64,000 bases of DNA, taken from NCBI GenBank assembly GCA_003600225.1, contig QZFT01000037.1, positions 1 to 64,000 on the forward strand, written 5' to 3'. The translations under genes were made by a program, and so were the position numbers. Each line of letters opens with the position of its first letter. Position 1 is the stretch's first letter. The notes under the pieces are model-generated. The model was not told the DNA's origin. It worked only from the letters and a program-made list of their open reading frames with translations, and did no database searches. Below, piece by piece: positions 53,484 through 62,131 of this stretch. This DNA is from Pseudonocardiaceae bacterium YIM PH 21723 (lineage in GTDB: Bacteria > Actinomycetota > Actinomycetes > Mycobacteriales > Pseudonocardiaceae).

Positions 53484-55307
53484 ATGCGGATAACCCTGGT
53501 CGCGATGCCGTGGCACGCGTGTGACATCCCCTCGCTGGCCATCTCCATCCTGCACTCGCGCATCCAGCTGACCCGCCCGTCCGACGACGTCGCCGACTAC
53601 TACGGCAACCTGCGGTGGGCCGAGTTCCTGGTGAGCGCGAGCGAGGGCGTGCTGACCCCGCAGGTCTACGCCGGGATCGCCGAGGACGGCTTCGAGCACG
53701 GGCTGGGGGACTGGGTGTTCTCCGCCGCCCTTTACGACGACCCGGAGTTCGGCTACGACGAGCTGCGGGACTACGCGGCCGAGCGCGGGGTGGACATCGA
53801 GGCCGCGGTGGCCTGCCGGGCCTACGCCGCCGAGTTCATCGAGGCCGCCGCCGAGGAGATCCTCGCCGGCGACCCCGAGGTCATCGGATTCACCAGCACC
53901 TTCATGCAGAACGTGGCGACCCTCGCGGTGGCCCGGCGGATCAAGCGGTTGCGGCCCGAGTGCGTCCTCATCCTCGGCGGCGCCAACTGCGACGGCGCCA
54001 TGGGGCACGCGTTGCACCGCAACCACCGGTTCCTGGACTACGTGGTGCGCGGTGAGGGGGAGTTGGTGCTGCCCCAGTTGCTGGACCACGTGGAACGGGG
54101 GAAGGCGCCCGAGGACCTGCCCGGCGTCTGCTGGTGGGACGGGGACCGCTCGGTGTGCAACCCGGCGCCCACCCGCATCGTGCCGCCCGCCGCGATCCCC
54201 TCGCCGTTGTTCGACGACTGGGAACGCGCCCTGGAGGACTCACCGGTTCGTGGGCACGTGCAACCCAAGCTGGTGCTGGAAGGCGCCCGGGGCTGCTGGT
54301 GGGGTGAGAAGCACCAGTGCACGTTCTGCGGCCTGAACGGCTCCTTCATCCAGTTCCGCAGCAAGGCTCCGGACGTGTTGTGGGAGGAACTGTCCACGCT
54401 GGTGACCAAGCACCGGCTGCTGGACGTGGTGATGGTGGACAACATCATCGACATGAACTACCTGCCCGGGCTGCTTCCGCTGCTGCGCGATCAGGACTGG
54501 GACCTGCGGATCCACTACGAGGTCAAGTCGAACCTGCGACCGGACCAGGTCGAGCAACTCGCCGCGGCGGGTGTCGCGCACATCCAGCCCGGTATCGAGA
54601 GCCTGAACAGCCGGGTGCTGCGGATCATGGACAAGGGAGTGGACGGCTGCCAGAACGTGCGGATACTCCGGGAGGCGGAGAACAACGACGTCACCGTCTC
54701 GTGGAACTACCTGTACGGCTTCCCGGGGGAGACCGACGACGACTACGGACCGGTGATCGAGCAGTTGCCCGCGTTGGTCCACCTCCAGCCGCCGGGGGCC
54801 GCGTCCCGGATCTCCCTGGAGCGCTTCAGCCCGTACTTCGAGGATCCCGGTCTCGGATTCCCGGCCCGGGTTCCGGCCCGGTTCTACGGCTACACCTATG
54901 ACCTGCCGGTCGCCGAGCTCCATGACCTGGCGTACATGTTCGACTGCGCCGACGCGGGTATCGAGGGGGAGGTGGTCGACCGGCTGCACGCGTCGATCGC
55001 CGGGTGGGCCGGCGGATATCCGGCCTCCAGCCTGGTGCAACGCGAGTACGGCGACGGCGGTCTGCTGATCGAGGATCGCCGGGCCGGCTGGCCCGCCGCC
55101 GATCACCTGCTGACCGGGCGGGAGGCGCAGGCATACCGACTGCTGGAGCGTGGCCGGACCACCGAATACCTGGCCAAGGCGCTGGGCCATGCCGGGCTGG
55201 ACGGGTTCCTGGGCCGGTTGCTCGATCGCGGACTGATATTCCGCGATGACGGCCGTCATGTCGCGCTGGCGACCAGGAACGTGCCGATTCGCGGGGCACT
55301 GCTGTGA
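53484..55307 (+). CDS. B12-binding radical SAM RiPP maturase (rSAM C-methyltransferase type)
   Basis: A 607-residue protein. The opening ITLVAMPWHACDIPSLAISIL and the B12-binding-like half (GFTSTFMQNVATLAVARRIKRLRPECVLILGGANCDG, YVVRGEGELVLPQLL) precede the radical SAM core, whose cluster cysteines are C271, C279 and C282 in GCWWGEKHQCTFCGLNGSF, a CX7CX2C spacing known from the RiPP maturation radical SAM protein 1 family. Later segments HIQPGIESLNSRVL and YGFPGETDDDYG are typical. The expected reaction is SAM/cobalamin-dependent C-methylation of unactivated carbons in the precursor peptide. Its stop overlaps the next GTG. Confidence 0.88.
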   Translation: MRITLVAMPWHACDIPSLAISILHSRIQLTRPSDDVADYYGNLRWAEFLVSASEGVLTPQVYAGIAEDGFEHGLGDWVFSAALYDDPEFGYDELRDYAAERGVDIEAAVACRAYAAEFIEAAAEEILAGDPEVIGFTSTFMQNVATLAVARRIKRLRPECVLILGGANCDGAMGHALHRNHRFLDYVVRGEGELVLPQLLDHVERGKAPEDLPGVCWWDGDRSVCNPAPTRIVPPAAIPSPLFDDWERALEDSPVRGHVQPKLVLEGARGCWWGEKHQCTFCGLNGSFIQFRSKAPDVLWEELSTLVTKHRLLDVVMVDNIIDMNYLPGLLPLLRDQDWDLRIHYEVKSNLRPDQVEQLAAAGVAHIQPGIESLNSRVLRIMDKGVDGCQNVRILREAENNDVTVSWNYLYGFPGETDDDYGPVIEQLPALVHLQPPGAASRISLERFSPYFEDPGLGFPARVPARFYGYTYDLPVAELHDLAYMFDCADAGIEGEVVDRLHASIAGWAGGYPASSLVQREYGDGGLLIEDRRAGWPAADHLLTGREAQAYRLLERGRTTEYLAKALGHAGLDGFLGRLLDRGLIFRDDGRHVALATRNVPIRGALL

Positions 55308-55783
55308 TCGAACTGGGCTCCGACCCGGCCGGGACCGTGCGGGCACTGGCCACGCTGCGCGATCACGCGGCCGCGGGTGCCGAGGTGCGCTGGTCGGGCC
55401 GCGTCGATCCGGGCCTGCCGATCGCCGCGCTGCGTCACCTGCCACCCCCGGACACCCTCCAGGGCTGCGCGCCCGGTGAACTCGACGACTGGCGCCGAAT
55501 CCACGGGTACGGGATCTGCTATTACCGCGTCGGACCGGGGTTTCTGCAGATCAAGGACTATCGCGATCCGGCGAACCGCTTCCAGCTGACGGTGGACGAT
55601 CCGCGGCTGACGGAGGCGTTCCTGCGACTGCTGGAGCCTGCCCCGCTGGCGGAGTTGACCGCGGTGACCCGCCGGGCGGTGCGGGTGCTGGCCGAGTCGA
55701 ATCTGGTCCTGGTGTGGCAGGGGCACGCGGTGACGTTGCCGCCGCGACTGCGCCGTTGGCCGGTGCCCTGCCAGTCGATCTGA
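55304..55783 (+). CDS. DUF5825-like protein of RiPP locus
   Basis: A 159-residue soluble protein, GTG start overlapping the radical SAM stop (GTGA). The segment RWSGRVDPGLPIAALRHLPPPDTLQ, then YGICYYRVGPGFLQIKDYR and a C-terminal EPAPLAELTAVTRRAVRVLAE-like helix match the small DUF5825 proteins that accompany actinomycete RiPP radical SAM genes. The role is unrecorded; it may bind precursor leader or deliver cofactor. I am moderately sure of the family. Confidence 0.7.
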   Translation: MIELGSDPAGTVRALATLRDHAAAGAEVRWSGRVDPGLPIAALRHLPPPDTLQGCAPGELDDWRRIHGYGICYYRVGPGFLQIKDYRDPANRFQLTVDDPRLTEAFLRLLEPAPLAELTAVTRRAVRVLAESNLVLVWQGHAVTLPPRLRRWPVPCQSI

Positions 55784-55912
55784 GGGTGTCCGAAATCGGA
55801 CAATTTTCACCGTGGAGATGCTTCCACTGTGGAAAGTATTCGTGTCCAACGTGACCGGGGTTACGCTCGCTCATCAAGTGATGGGCAGGCACTCGGAAGC
55901 TGGGGACGCGGA

Positions 55913-57154
55913 ATGGTGGATCACGCCACGGACACCGAGCGGCCATCTGTGTGGTCGATATTCCGGAACCGGGAGATCAGCGCGCTGTTCGCCGGGCTGA
56001 TCACCGCGATGGCCGGTGCGCAGCTGGCCAGGGCCGCCCTGATGTTCCTGGTCTACGAGCGGAACCAGTCCGTCTGGCAGGCGGCGTTGATCTTCGCCCT
56101 CACCCTGCTGCCCGACATCGTCTGCCGGCCGCTGCTGTCCGGGCTGGCCGACCGCTATCCGCGCAGAACGGTGATGGTCACGGCCGACCTCTGTCGCGCC
56201 GGCCTGGTCGCCGTGATGGCCGCGTTCGACCACTCGGTCCCCACCCTCTGCCTGCTGGTGGTGCTGGTGCAGGTGGCGGCGGCGCCGTTCGACGCGGCAC
56301 GGGCCGCGACCACCGCGGCCATCATGCCCGGACCGCGGCTGACCCTGGCCATGGGCGCCTTCCAGCTGACCATGCAGATGGCGATGGTGCTCGGTTATCT
56401 GGCGGGCGGGATCATCGTGGCCGCCATCCAGCCCCGGCCGGCCCTGTGGGTCGACGCGGTGTGTTTCCTGGTATCGGCCGCGTTCATCCGGTTCGGGGTC
56501 GCCGCTCGGCCGGCGGCCGCCCAGCCGGATCACCGTGCCGCGAAGCCGTCCCTGCTGGCGTCCTTGCGGGACGGCACCCGCCTGGTGATGGCGGAGCCCA
56601 AACTGCGCGCCCTGCTGGGATTCTTCGCGGTGACCGGGTTCTTCCTGGTGCCGATGGGTCTGGTGGCCCCTTACGCGGAGACCATCGGTGCGCACGACAC
56701 GGACAAGGGTCTGCTGCTGGCGGCCTATCCCGCCGGAACCGTGCTGGGCATGGTGATCTTCCTGAGTCGCTTCGTCTCGCCCGCGGCCCGGCTGCGGTTG
56801 ATCGGTCCGCTCGCCATCGTGGCCAGCGTGCCACTGATCTTCTATGTGACGCGGCCCGACCTGTGGGGCAGCGTCGGGCTACTGGCACTGGTGGGGGCAG
56901 CGTCCTGTTTCAGCGTGCCGGTCAGCGCGGAGTTCATGCGCCTGGTGCCGGACTCCGGGCGTAGTCAGGCTTACGGCCTGCTGATCACCGTGTTGCTGGG
57001 TTCCCAGGGACTGGCGGTCTTGGCGGCCGGTGTGGCCGCCGTCTGGGTTCATCCGGCGACGGTGATCGCGGTGTCCGGACTGCTCGGGGTCGGCTGCGCG
57101 GCCGCGGCCGCTCGCGCCTGGTACCGGGCGTGCGCGACGGCACCTCTGGGCTGA
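55913..57154 (+). CDS. MFS transporter
   Basis: A 413-residue, 12-helix MFS protein; the ATG at 55913 is preceded by GGGGACGCG, while an earlier in-frame GTG (55829) would add a hydrophilic head. The A-motif-like GLADRYPRRTVMVTADL lies between helices 2 and 3, and the NREISALFAGLITAMAGAQLARAALMFLVY start is typical of the three-drug-efflux subgroup. It lies directly behind the RiPP maturase operon, so export of the modified peptide or self-protection is likely. Substrate not known. Confidence 0.83.
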   Translation: MVDHATDTERPSVWSIFRNREISALFAGLITAMAGAQLARAALMFLVYERNQSVWQAALIFALTLLPDIVCRPLLSGLADRYPRRTVMVTADLCRAGLVAVMAAFDHSVPTLCLLVVLVQVAAAPFDAARAATTAAIMPGPRLTLAMGAFQLTMQMAMVLGYLAGGIIVAAIQPRPALWVDAVCFLVSAAFIRFGVAARPAAAQPDHRAAKPSLLASLRDGTRLVMAEPKLRALLGFFAVTGFFLVPMGLVAPYAETIGAHDTDKGLLLAAYPAGTVLGMVIFLSRFVSPAARLRLIGPLAIVASVPLIFYVTRPDLWGSVGLLALVGAASCFSVPVSAEFMRLVPDSGRSQAYGLLITVLLGSQGLAVLAAGVAAVWVHPATVIAVSGLLGVGCAAAAARAWYRACATAPLG

Positions 57155-57164
57155 ACCGGTCTCG

Positions 57165-60100
57165 TCAGACCTCGGTCGAGACGAAGGTCTGCTGGGCGAA
57201 CCGGACTTCGGCCGGAGCGGGCAGTTCCAGGTCGGCGAATATCGCGACCGCGGCGTCCAGATTCCGGTGTGCCTCGGCCGTGTCGCCGGTGCCGTGCAGC
57301 GCCAGGGCGAGGATCGCGAGCGTGCGGGCTTCGTCGTAGCGGCAGCCGGTCTCCCGGTGGATGCCCAGCGCCTCCGTGGCCCGGTCGGCTCCCCGTTGTG
57401 GCTCTCCGGCGGTTACCAGGGCGTGCGCGAGTTCGGTGCCCGCTCGTCCCTCCCGGATCCGGTAGCCGCCCTCGCGGCTCAGCGCCAGCGCGGCTTCCCC
57501 GCAGTCGATCGCCTGCCGCGGGTTCCGGGCGAGTTCGGCCACGGACAGGCCGATCAGGCTGTCCAGCTCACCGCGCCGGTAGTCCAGCTGCCGGGCGCGG
57601 TCCAGCGCCTGCTGACCGACGGAGAGCGCGCGTTCCTCCGCCCCCGCCGCCGCACAGGCCGTCGTGAGGGTGACCAGGGCGTCGACCTCGTAGTTCGGCA
57701 TGCTGGCCCGCTGCGCGGTGGCGATGGCGAGCTCGGCCAGCTCCAGGGCCTGATCGAAATCTCCCAGGCGGATGCTGATGCAGCTGAGACCGTGGAGAGT
57801 CTCGCTCTCCTTGATGTACATGCCGATGTTGCTCGTGAGCTCGCGCGCCTCGGTGAAGTAGCCGGTCGCCTCCTGGATCGAACCCTGGTACAGCAGCACC
57901 TGGCCGATCAGGCTGAGGGTCACCGCTTCGAAGTGGGTGAAGCCGCCGCTCCTGCTCAGCGTAAGCGCCCTGGCGCAGAGTTCCCCCGCCTCCGCTACCC
58001 GGCCCAGCTGCAGGTAGACGTAGCTGAGGTTGATCAGCACGTGGGCCTGCTGGTAGGAGTGGCCCGACTCGACGGCGATGGCGAGCGCCTGGTGGGAGCA
58101 GTCGGCGGCATCGGTGAGCCGGCCGGTTTCCTCGAACACCACACCGAGGCTGATCAGGGCGCGGGCCTCACCGTCGCGCAGGCCGGTATCGCGGTGCGCG
58201 GCCAGTTCCTGCGTCCAGTGCTGGAAGGCGCTGTGGTGCTCGGCGCGTCCCCAGTGGACGATGGCGAACCCGTCGTGCATGAACGCCGCGGCGTGCCGGT
58301 TCCCATGGTGCAGCGCGGTGCTCAGGCCCACCTCGTACGCGGACAGGATGTCCGCCGTGTCCTTGCCGAGGATGGCGTACGGGCGCAGGGCCTCGGCGAT
58401 CTGCCAGGCGGCGGGCAACAGGTACCGTCCCGCGTCGCGGATCGCGGCGACCAGGTTGGCGGACTCGACGGTGTACCACTGCCGGGCGGTGGCGTGATCC
58501 GGGAACTCCAGCTGCGGGACCTGGAGCTCGCTGGCGGGCCGGGGCAGCCGGAGATCGCTGGGGTACAGCACCACCGAGGCGGAGTAGGTGTTCTGCACGT
58601 AGAAGTCCAGCAGCCGGTCGCGCGCGGCCGTCCTGGTCTCGTCCGGATCGTGTTGCTCGCAGCGTTCGTTGGCGTACAGCCGGAGCAGGTCGTGCAGCCG
58701 GAACCGGGACGCGTCGTGGCTGTGTACCAGGCTGGCCGCGGTCAGCTGGTTGAGGATCACCGCCGCCTTGCCGGTGTCCGTCCCGGTCAGGGCGGCCGCG
58801 ACCTCGACGGTGAAATCGGGACCGGGGACCAGGCTGAGCAGCCGGAAGACATCCTGGGCGGTCGGGGGCAGCACGGCGTAGGACTGGTCGAAGGTGGCTC
58901 GCACCCCGGCCTCGTCGTCCCCCTCGACGGTCAGCACCTCCAGCCGGTCCGGCGTCGTCAGGTCGGTGACGCACCTGGTCAGCGAATACTCGGGTCGCAC
59001 GGCGAGATTGGCGGCCACGATCCGCAGGGCGAGGGGCAGGTAGGCGCAGAGCCGGGCCAGTTCATGGGCGGCGTCGGGTTCGGCCCGGACCCGATCCACG
59101 CCGAGGATGTTCTCGAACAGGTGCAGCGCCTGTTCGGCGGAGAGCACGTCGAGGGGCAGTAGCCGGGCGCCCTGCCGCGCGGCGAGGCCTCGCATCTCGT
59201 TGCGGCTGGTGATGATCGCGGCGCAGCGCGGTCCGCTGGGCAGCAGCGGGCGGACCTGTTCCGGACCGGTGGCGTCGTCGAGCACGACCAGCACGGAACG
59301 CTCGGCGAGCAGCGTGCGGTAGAGCGAGGTCAGGTCCTCGATGTCGGTGGGGACGTGACGGGGCGGCACGCCGAGGCTCTGCACGAAGCGGCCGAGCACC
59401 CTGGTCGGCGTCAGGCTCGATCCGATGCCGAAGCCGCGCAGGTTCGCGTACAGCTGGCCGTGCGGGAACCGGTCCCGGACCAGGTGCGCCACGTGCACGG
59501 CCAGCGCCGACTTGCCGATTCCCGGGGCGCCCGAGAGCACCACGGAACCGCGTCGCGCGGACCCGTCATCGGTGAGCGTGTTCGCCACGTTGCGGATCAG
59601 CGTGTCGTGCCCGACGAAATCCAGCAGGGCCGGCGGCAGCTCGCCGGGCACCCCGGGGTGGAAGGCACGCGGTTCCATCGAGGAGGCCCCCACCGGTTCC
59701 GGCGCCGCGACCTCGGGATCGCTGGTCAGGATCTGCTGTTGCCTGCGCCGCAGTTCCTCCCCGGGATCGACGCCGAGATCCTCGGCCAGCAGCTCGCTGA
59801 TCTGCCGATACTTGGCCAGCGCCTCCGCCTGCCTGCCCGAGCGGTAGAGCGCGAGCATCAGCTGGGCCCAGAACCGTTCGCGTAACGGGTGCTCGGCGAC
59901 CAGCGTCTGCAGTTCGCCGGAGACGTCCGCGTGCCTGCCCAGCTGCAGATCGATCTCGATGCGCCGGTCGAGGGCTCGCAGGTACTCCTCGGTCAGCCGC
60001 ACGCCCTCTTCCCGGCGGAGCGTCTCCGAACTGATGTCCCGGAGTGCGTCGCCCCGCCATTCGGCGAGTCCTGACCGGAGCAGGCGGGCCTGTTCCCGCA

Positions 60101-60467
60101 GGTCCTCGGTGCTCGCCGCCAGGGTCACCGCCGACCGGAAGCGCAGCAGGTCGAGCTGATCCCCGGCGAGGTTCATCTGGTAGCCGCCGGGCACCGTGCT
60201 GACCAGCGTGGCGTCGCCCAGCGCGTGCCGCAGCCGCAGCACGGCGGTCTGCAACTGCGCCCGGGGATTGTTGATCGGCCTGTCGTCCCACAGCCACGTC
60301 GTCAGCTGCTGGACCCCGACCGGCTGGTTGGCGCGCAGCAACAGGGCGGCCAGCAGCGTTCGCTGCCTGCCCGCGCCGAGGACGACCGGCTTGCCGCCGA
60401 TCTCGGCCTCCAGATGACCGAGCACGCGGAAGGACGTCCTCATGCCCTGTTCTTGCTCCCGGTCCAT
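57165..60467 (-). CDS. SARP/AfsR-type transcriptional regulator with NB-ARC and TPR domains
   Basis: A ~1100-residue regulator (start ATG 60467 with GGGGG spaced; ATG 60443 also possible). An OmpR-type winged helix (FRVLGHLEAEIGGKPVVLGAGRQRTLLAALLLRANQPV) and bacterial transcriptional-activation domain (about 100-250) precede an NB-ARC ATPase (VVLSGAPGIGKSALAVHVAH, VLVVLDDATGPEQVRPLLPSG) and a C-terminal row of TPRs. Such proteins activate biosynthetic genes. The 11-bp gap to the MFS stop suggests it controls the RiPP locus. An in-frame TTA codon lies at 59885-59883 (Leu in EHPLRERFW), which in actinomycetes usually implies bldA-type tRNA control. Confidence 0.88.
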   Translation of the reverse strand: MDREQEQGMRTSFRVLGHLEAEIGGKPVVLGAGRQRTLLAALLLRANQPVGVQQLTTWLWDDRPINNPRAQLQTAVLRLRHALGDATLVSTVPGGYQMNLAGDQLDLLRFRSAVTLAASTEDLREQARLLRSGLAEWRGDALRDISSETLRREEGVRLTEEYLRALDRRIEIDLQLGRHADVSGELQTLVAEHPLRERFWAQLMLALYRSGRQAEALAKYRQISELLAEDLGVDPGEELRRRQQQILTSDPEVAAPEPVGASSMEPRAFHPGVPGELPPALLDFVGHDTLIRNVANTLTDDGSARRGSVVLSGAPGIGKSALAVHVAHLVRDRFPHGQLYANLRGFGIGSSLTPTRVLGRFVQSLGVPPRHVPTDIEDLTSLYRTLLAERSVLVVLDDATGPEQVRPLLPSGPRCAAIITSRNEMRGLAARQGARLLPLDVLSAEQALHLFENILGVDRVRAEPDAAHELARLCAYLPLALRIVAANLAVRPEYSLTRCVTDLTTPDRLEVLTVEGDDEAGVRATFDQSYAVLPPTAQDVFRLLSLVPGPDFTVEVAAALTGTDTGKAAVILNQLTAASLVHSHDASRFRLHDLLRLYANERCEQHDPDETRTAARDRLLDFYVQNTYSASVVLYPSDLRLPRPASELQVPQLEFPDHATARQWYTVESANLVAAIRDAGRYLLPAAWQIAEALRPYAILGKDTADILSAYEVGLSTALHHGNRHAAAFMHDGFAIVHWGRAEHHSAFQHWTQELAAHRDTGLRDGEARALISLGVVFEETGRLTDAADCSHQALAIAVESGHSYQQAHVLINLSYVYLQLGRVAEAGELCARALTLSRSGGFTHFEAVTLSLIGQVLLYQGSIQEATGYFTEARELTSNIGMYIKESETLHGLSCISIRLGDFDQALELAELAIATAQRASMPNYEVDALVTLTTACAAAGAEERALSVGQQALDRARQLDYRRGELDSLIGLSVAELARNPRQAIDCGEAALALSREGGYRIREGRAGTELAHALVTAGEPQRGADRATEALGIHRETGCRYDEARTLAILALALHGTGDTAEAHRNLDAAVAIFADLELPAPAEVRFAQQTFVSTEV

Positions 60468-60690
60468 GGCCGGCCCCCATCGCACACCGCTTACCTGATG
60501 ACCGAAATTACACGTCCGGGGAAACAGGGGTGGATCGCCGTACGAAGTTAGGCCGAATGCCCACGATTCGGCCGGGTCACGGCGTGACAGCGGTTGGGCA
60601 GCGAATTGACAGCGAGCTCCGGGAGTCTGGACCTTGGCCGGGTCGCCGGATCGCAGGGACCGCGTCGACCCGAGCCGTTCTGGGGGTTAT

Positions 60691-60736
60691 CAGGGGTCGG
60701 CCTCGACATCGGGAGGGATGGCGTGGCCGACCCCTG
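60691..60736. promoter_or_regulatory. 12-bp perfect hairpin near SARP start
   Basis: Arms CAGGGGTCGGCC (60691-60702) and GGCCGACCCCTG (60725-60736) with a 22-nt loop, about 220 bp upstream of the SARP start and directly before element 3. Possibly a terminator or part of the element boundary. The rest of the gap between 60486 and 60770 shows nothing recognised. Confidence 0.55.
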
Positions 60737-60769
60737 GTAAGAGGCCTGGTGGAGGGACCGGGCTTCTGG

Positions 60770-60895
60770 CCTTTTGGCGAAGGATGGCTTTGGAGGGGGA
60801 GACGGGCTTCGGGGTGGGTCTTTCCTGCCGGCGTGTTGGGTGGGGGCACGCCTGTCTTTCCTGCCTGCGTGTTGGGTGGGGGCACGCCGGTCTGG
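60770..60895 (+). repeat. Arm E of paired-repeat element 3, with internal 36-bp duplication
   Basis: An arm of the family starting GGCGAAGGATGGCTTTGG. Its distal half is a 36-bp tandem duplication (60818-60853 and 60854-60889), each unit holding TCTTTCCTGCC and TTGGGTGGGGGCACGCC. It does not follow a gene end. Confidence 0.85.
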
Positions 60896-60950
60896 TGGGG
60901 ATGGGTCGCTGCGCGGGGCTGTTTCGGGATTTGGTTGGGCGAGGAGCGTG

Positions 60951-61125
60951 GGGGTTCAGCTGGGCGAAGGTGCTCCCCCGGTCCGGTTCTGCGCCCTCAA
61001 AGACGCTTTCAGCGCTCCCAGCGGCCCAAACTCCGCATTGATCAAGGCCACCCGGGGCGACACGGTGCAGGAATGGCGCGACACGCCGTAGGTTCCCGCG
61101 ATACGGACGTCCACTGTGGACGGCC
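60951..61125 (+). repeat. Core of element 3
   Basis: Nearly identical to 52025-52198 in opposite orientation (see that entry). Contains the dyad GTCCACTGTGGAC at 61109-61121, also found in element 1. Confidence 0.85.
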
Positions 61126-61193
61126 ACAGTGGACAGTGGCCGCATATCGCACTCCAGTCCCGCACTCCAGCCCCGCACTCCGGCCCCGACCAC

Positions 61194-61303
61194 CAGGTCC
61201 GGCGTGCCCCCACCCGACACGAAGGCAGGAAAGTCCCCGCCCGACACCCGTCTCCTCCTCCAAAGCCTCCTTCGACGACAACCAGACCCAGCCCCAGAAG
61301 CCG
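61194..61303 (-). repeat. Arm F of paired-repeat element 3
   Basis: Inverted arm that begins at the stop codon of the hydrolase gene (minus strand). Blocks GGGGCTGGGTCTGG, GGCTTTGGAGG, CTTTCCTGCCTTCGTG are visible on that strand. Confidence 0.85.
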
Positions 61304-62017
61304 TCACACCAACCCGAGCACCAGCTTCGCGACAGCCGCCGGATCCTGGACGTGGGCGTTGTGCCCCAACCCCGGCAGAATCCGCGGCTCCACCCCGAGC
61401 GCCGCCAACTGCTGAGCGGAGACCATGTGGTCATCGGCCCCCGCCGCCAGCAGCACGGGGGCCTTCGCCGCCGCGAGCAGGCCGGCCATGTCCGGGGCGC
61501 CGACCGCGAACGCCTTGCTGTCGAAGCGCAGCGTCCAGCCCTGCTGGGACTCGGTGATGCCGCTGCTCACCATCGGCGAGTCCGGATCGGTGACCAGGCC
61601 GGTCAGCCCGGACACCTTGATGTGCCGGTCGGCCGCGGCTTCCCGCTCCGGGAAGTGCCGCTGGGGTTTCCCGGCCAGCGCCGCGGCCCCGGCCAGCTCG
61701 TCCTCGGTCCACACCACCTTGATGTCGAGCCCGCAGACGGCCTTGACCCGTACCCCGAACCAGCCGCTGGCCAGGGTCAACGCCAGCACGCCACCCAGGG
61801 AATGGCCGAGCACCACGGTCGGTTCCGACGGGTCGAGCGCGGAGCCGATCGCGCCGGCCATGGAGCCGAAGCTGTAGCGCGGCAACGCGTCGGCCACGCC
61901 GTGTCCGGGCAGGTCCGGACTGAGCACCAGCCCCGGCCACCGATCGCCCAGTTCGGCCCGCACACCGTCCCAGACCTGGCCGGTGGCACCCATTCCATGC
62001 AGCAGCAAGAGGTTCAC
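61304..62017 (-). CDS. Alpha/beta hydrolase
   Basis: A 237-residue hydrolase from the GTG at 62017 (a longer in-frame start at 62053 is less likely). HGMGATGQVWDGVRAEL, SPDLPGHGVAD, nucleophile Ser73 in VVLGHSLGGVLAL, and the C-terminal HMVSAQQLAALGVEPRILPGLGHNAHVQDP with the catalytic His are visible. Typical of small esterases or haloperoxidase-like enzymes; substrate unknown. Divergent from the TetR gene at 62132, whose operator may lie between. Confidence 0.86.
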   Translation of the reverse strand: MNLLLLHGMGATGQVWDGVRAELGDRWPGLVLSPDLPGHGVADALPRYSFGSMAGAIGSALDPSEPTVVLGHSLGGVLALTLASGWFGVRVKAVCGLDIKVVWTEDELAGAAALAGKPQRHFPEREAAADRHIKVSGLTGLVTDPDSPMVSSGITESQQGWTLRFDSKAFAVGAPDMAGLLAAAKAPVLLAAGADDHMVSAQQLAALGVEPRILPGLGHNAHVQDPAAVAKLVLGLV

Positions 62018-62071
62018 GACTTCTATACTGCCCAGTGGGAACCCGCTGGCCAAGGCTCATCGAATGACCCC

Positions 62072-62096
62072 ATAGGACTTCGTCAGAATGTCCTAT
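62072..62096. promoter_or_regulatory. Dyad between hydrolase and tetR
   Basis: ATAGGAC (62072-62078) and GTCCTAT (62090-62096) form an inverted repeat with 11 bp between them, inside the 114-bp divergent region. A reasonable operator for the TetR protein; not tested. Confidence 0.6.
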
Positions 62097-62131
62097 TGCG
62101 TCTTCCCTGTGGATCATTTCTCTCTAGATTG

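Noticed and set aside
57267-59162. 631-codon frame antisense to the SARP gene
   Set aside because: The SARP frame contains P-loop, BTAD and TPR features; the antisense translation shows only Val/Gly/Gln-rich shadow composition.
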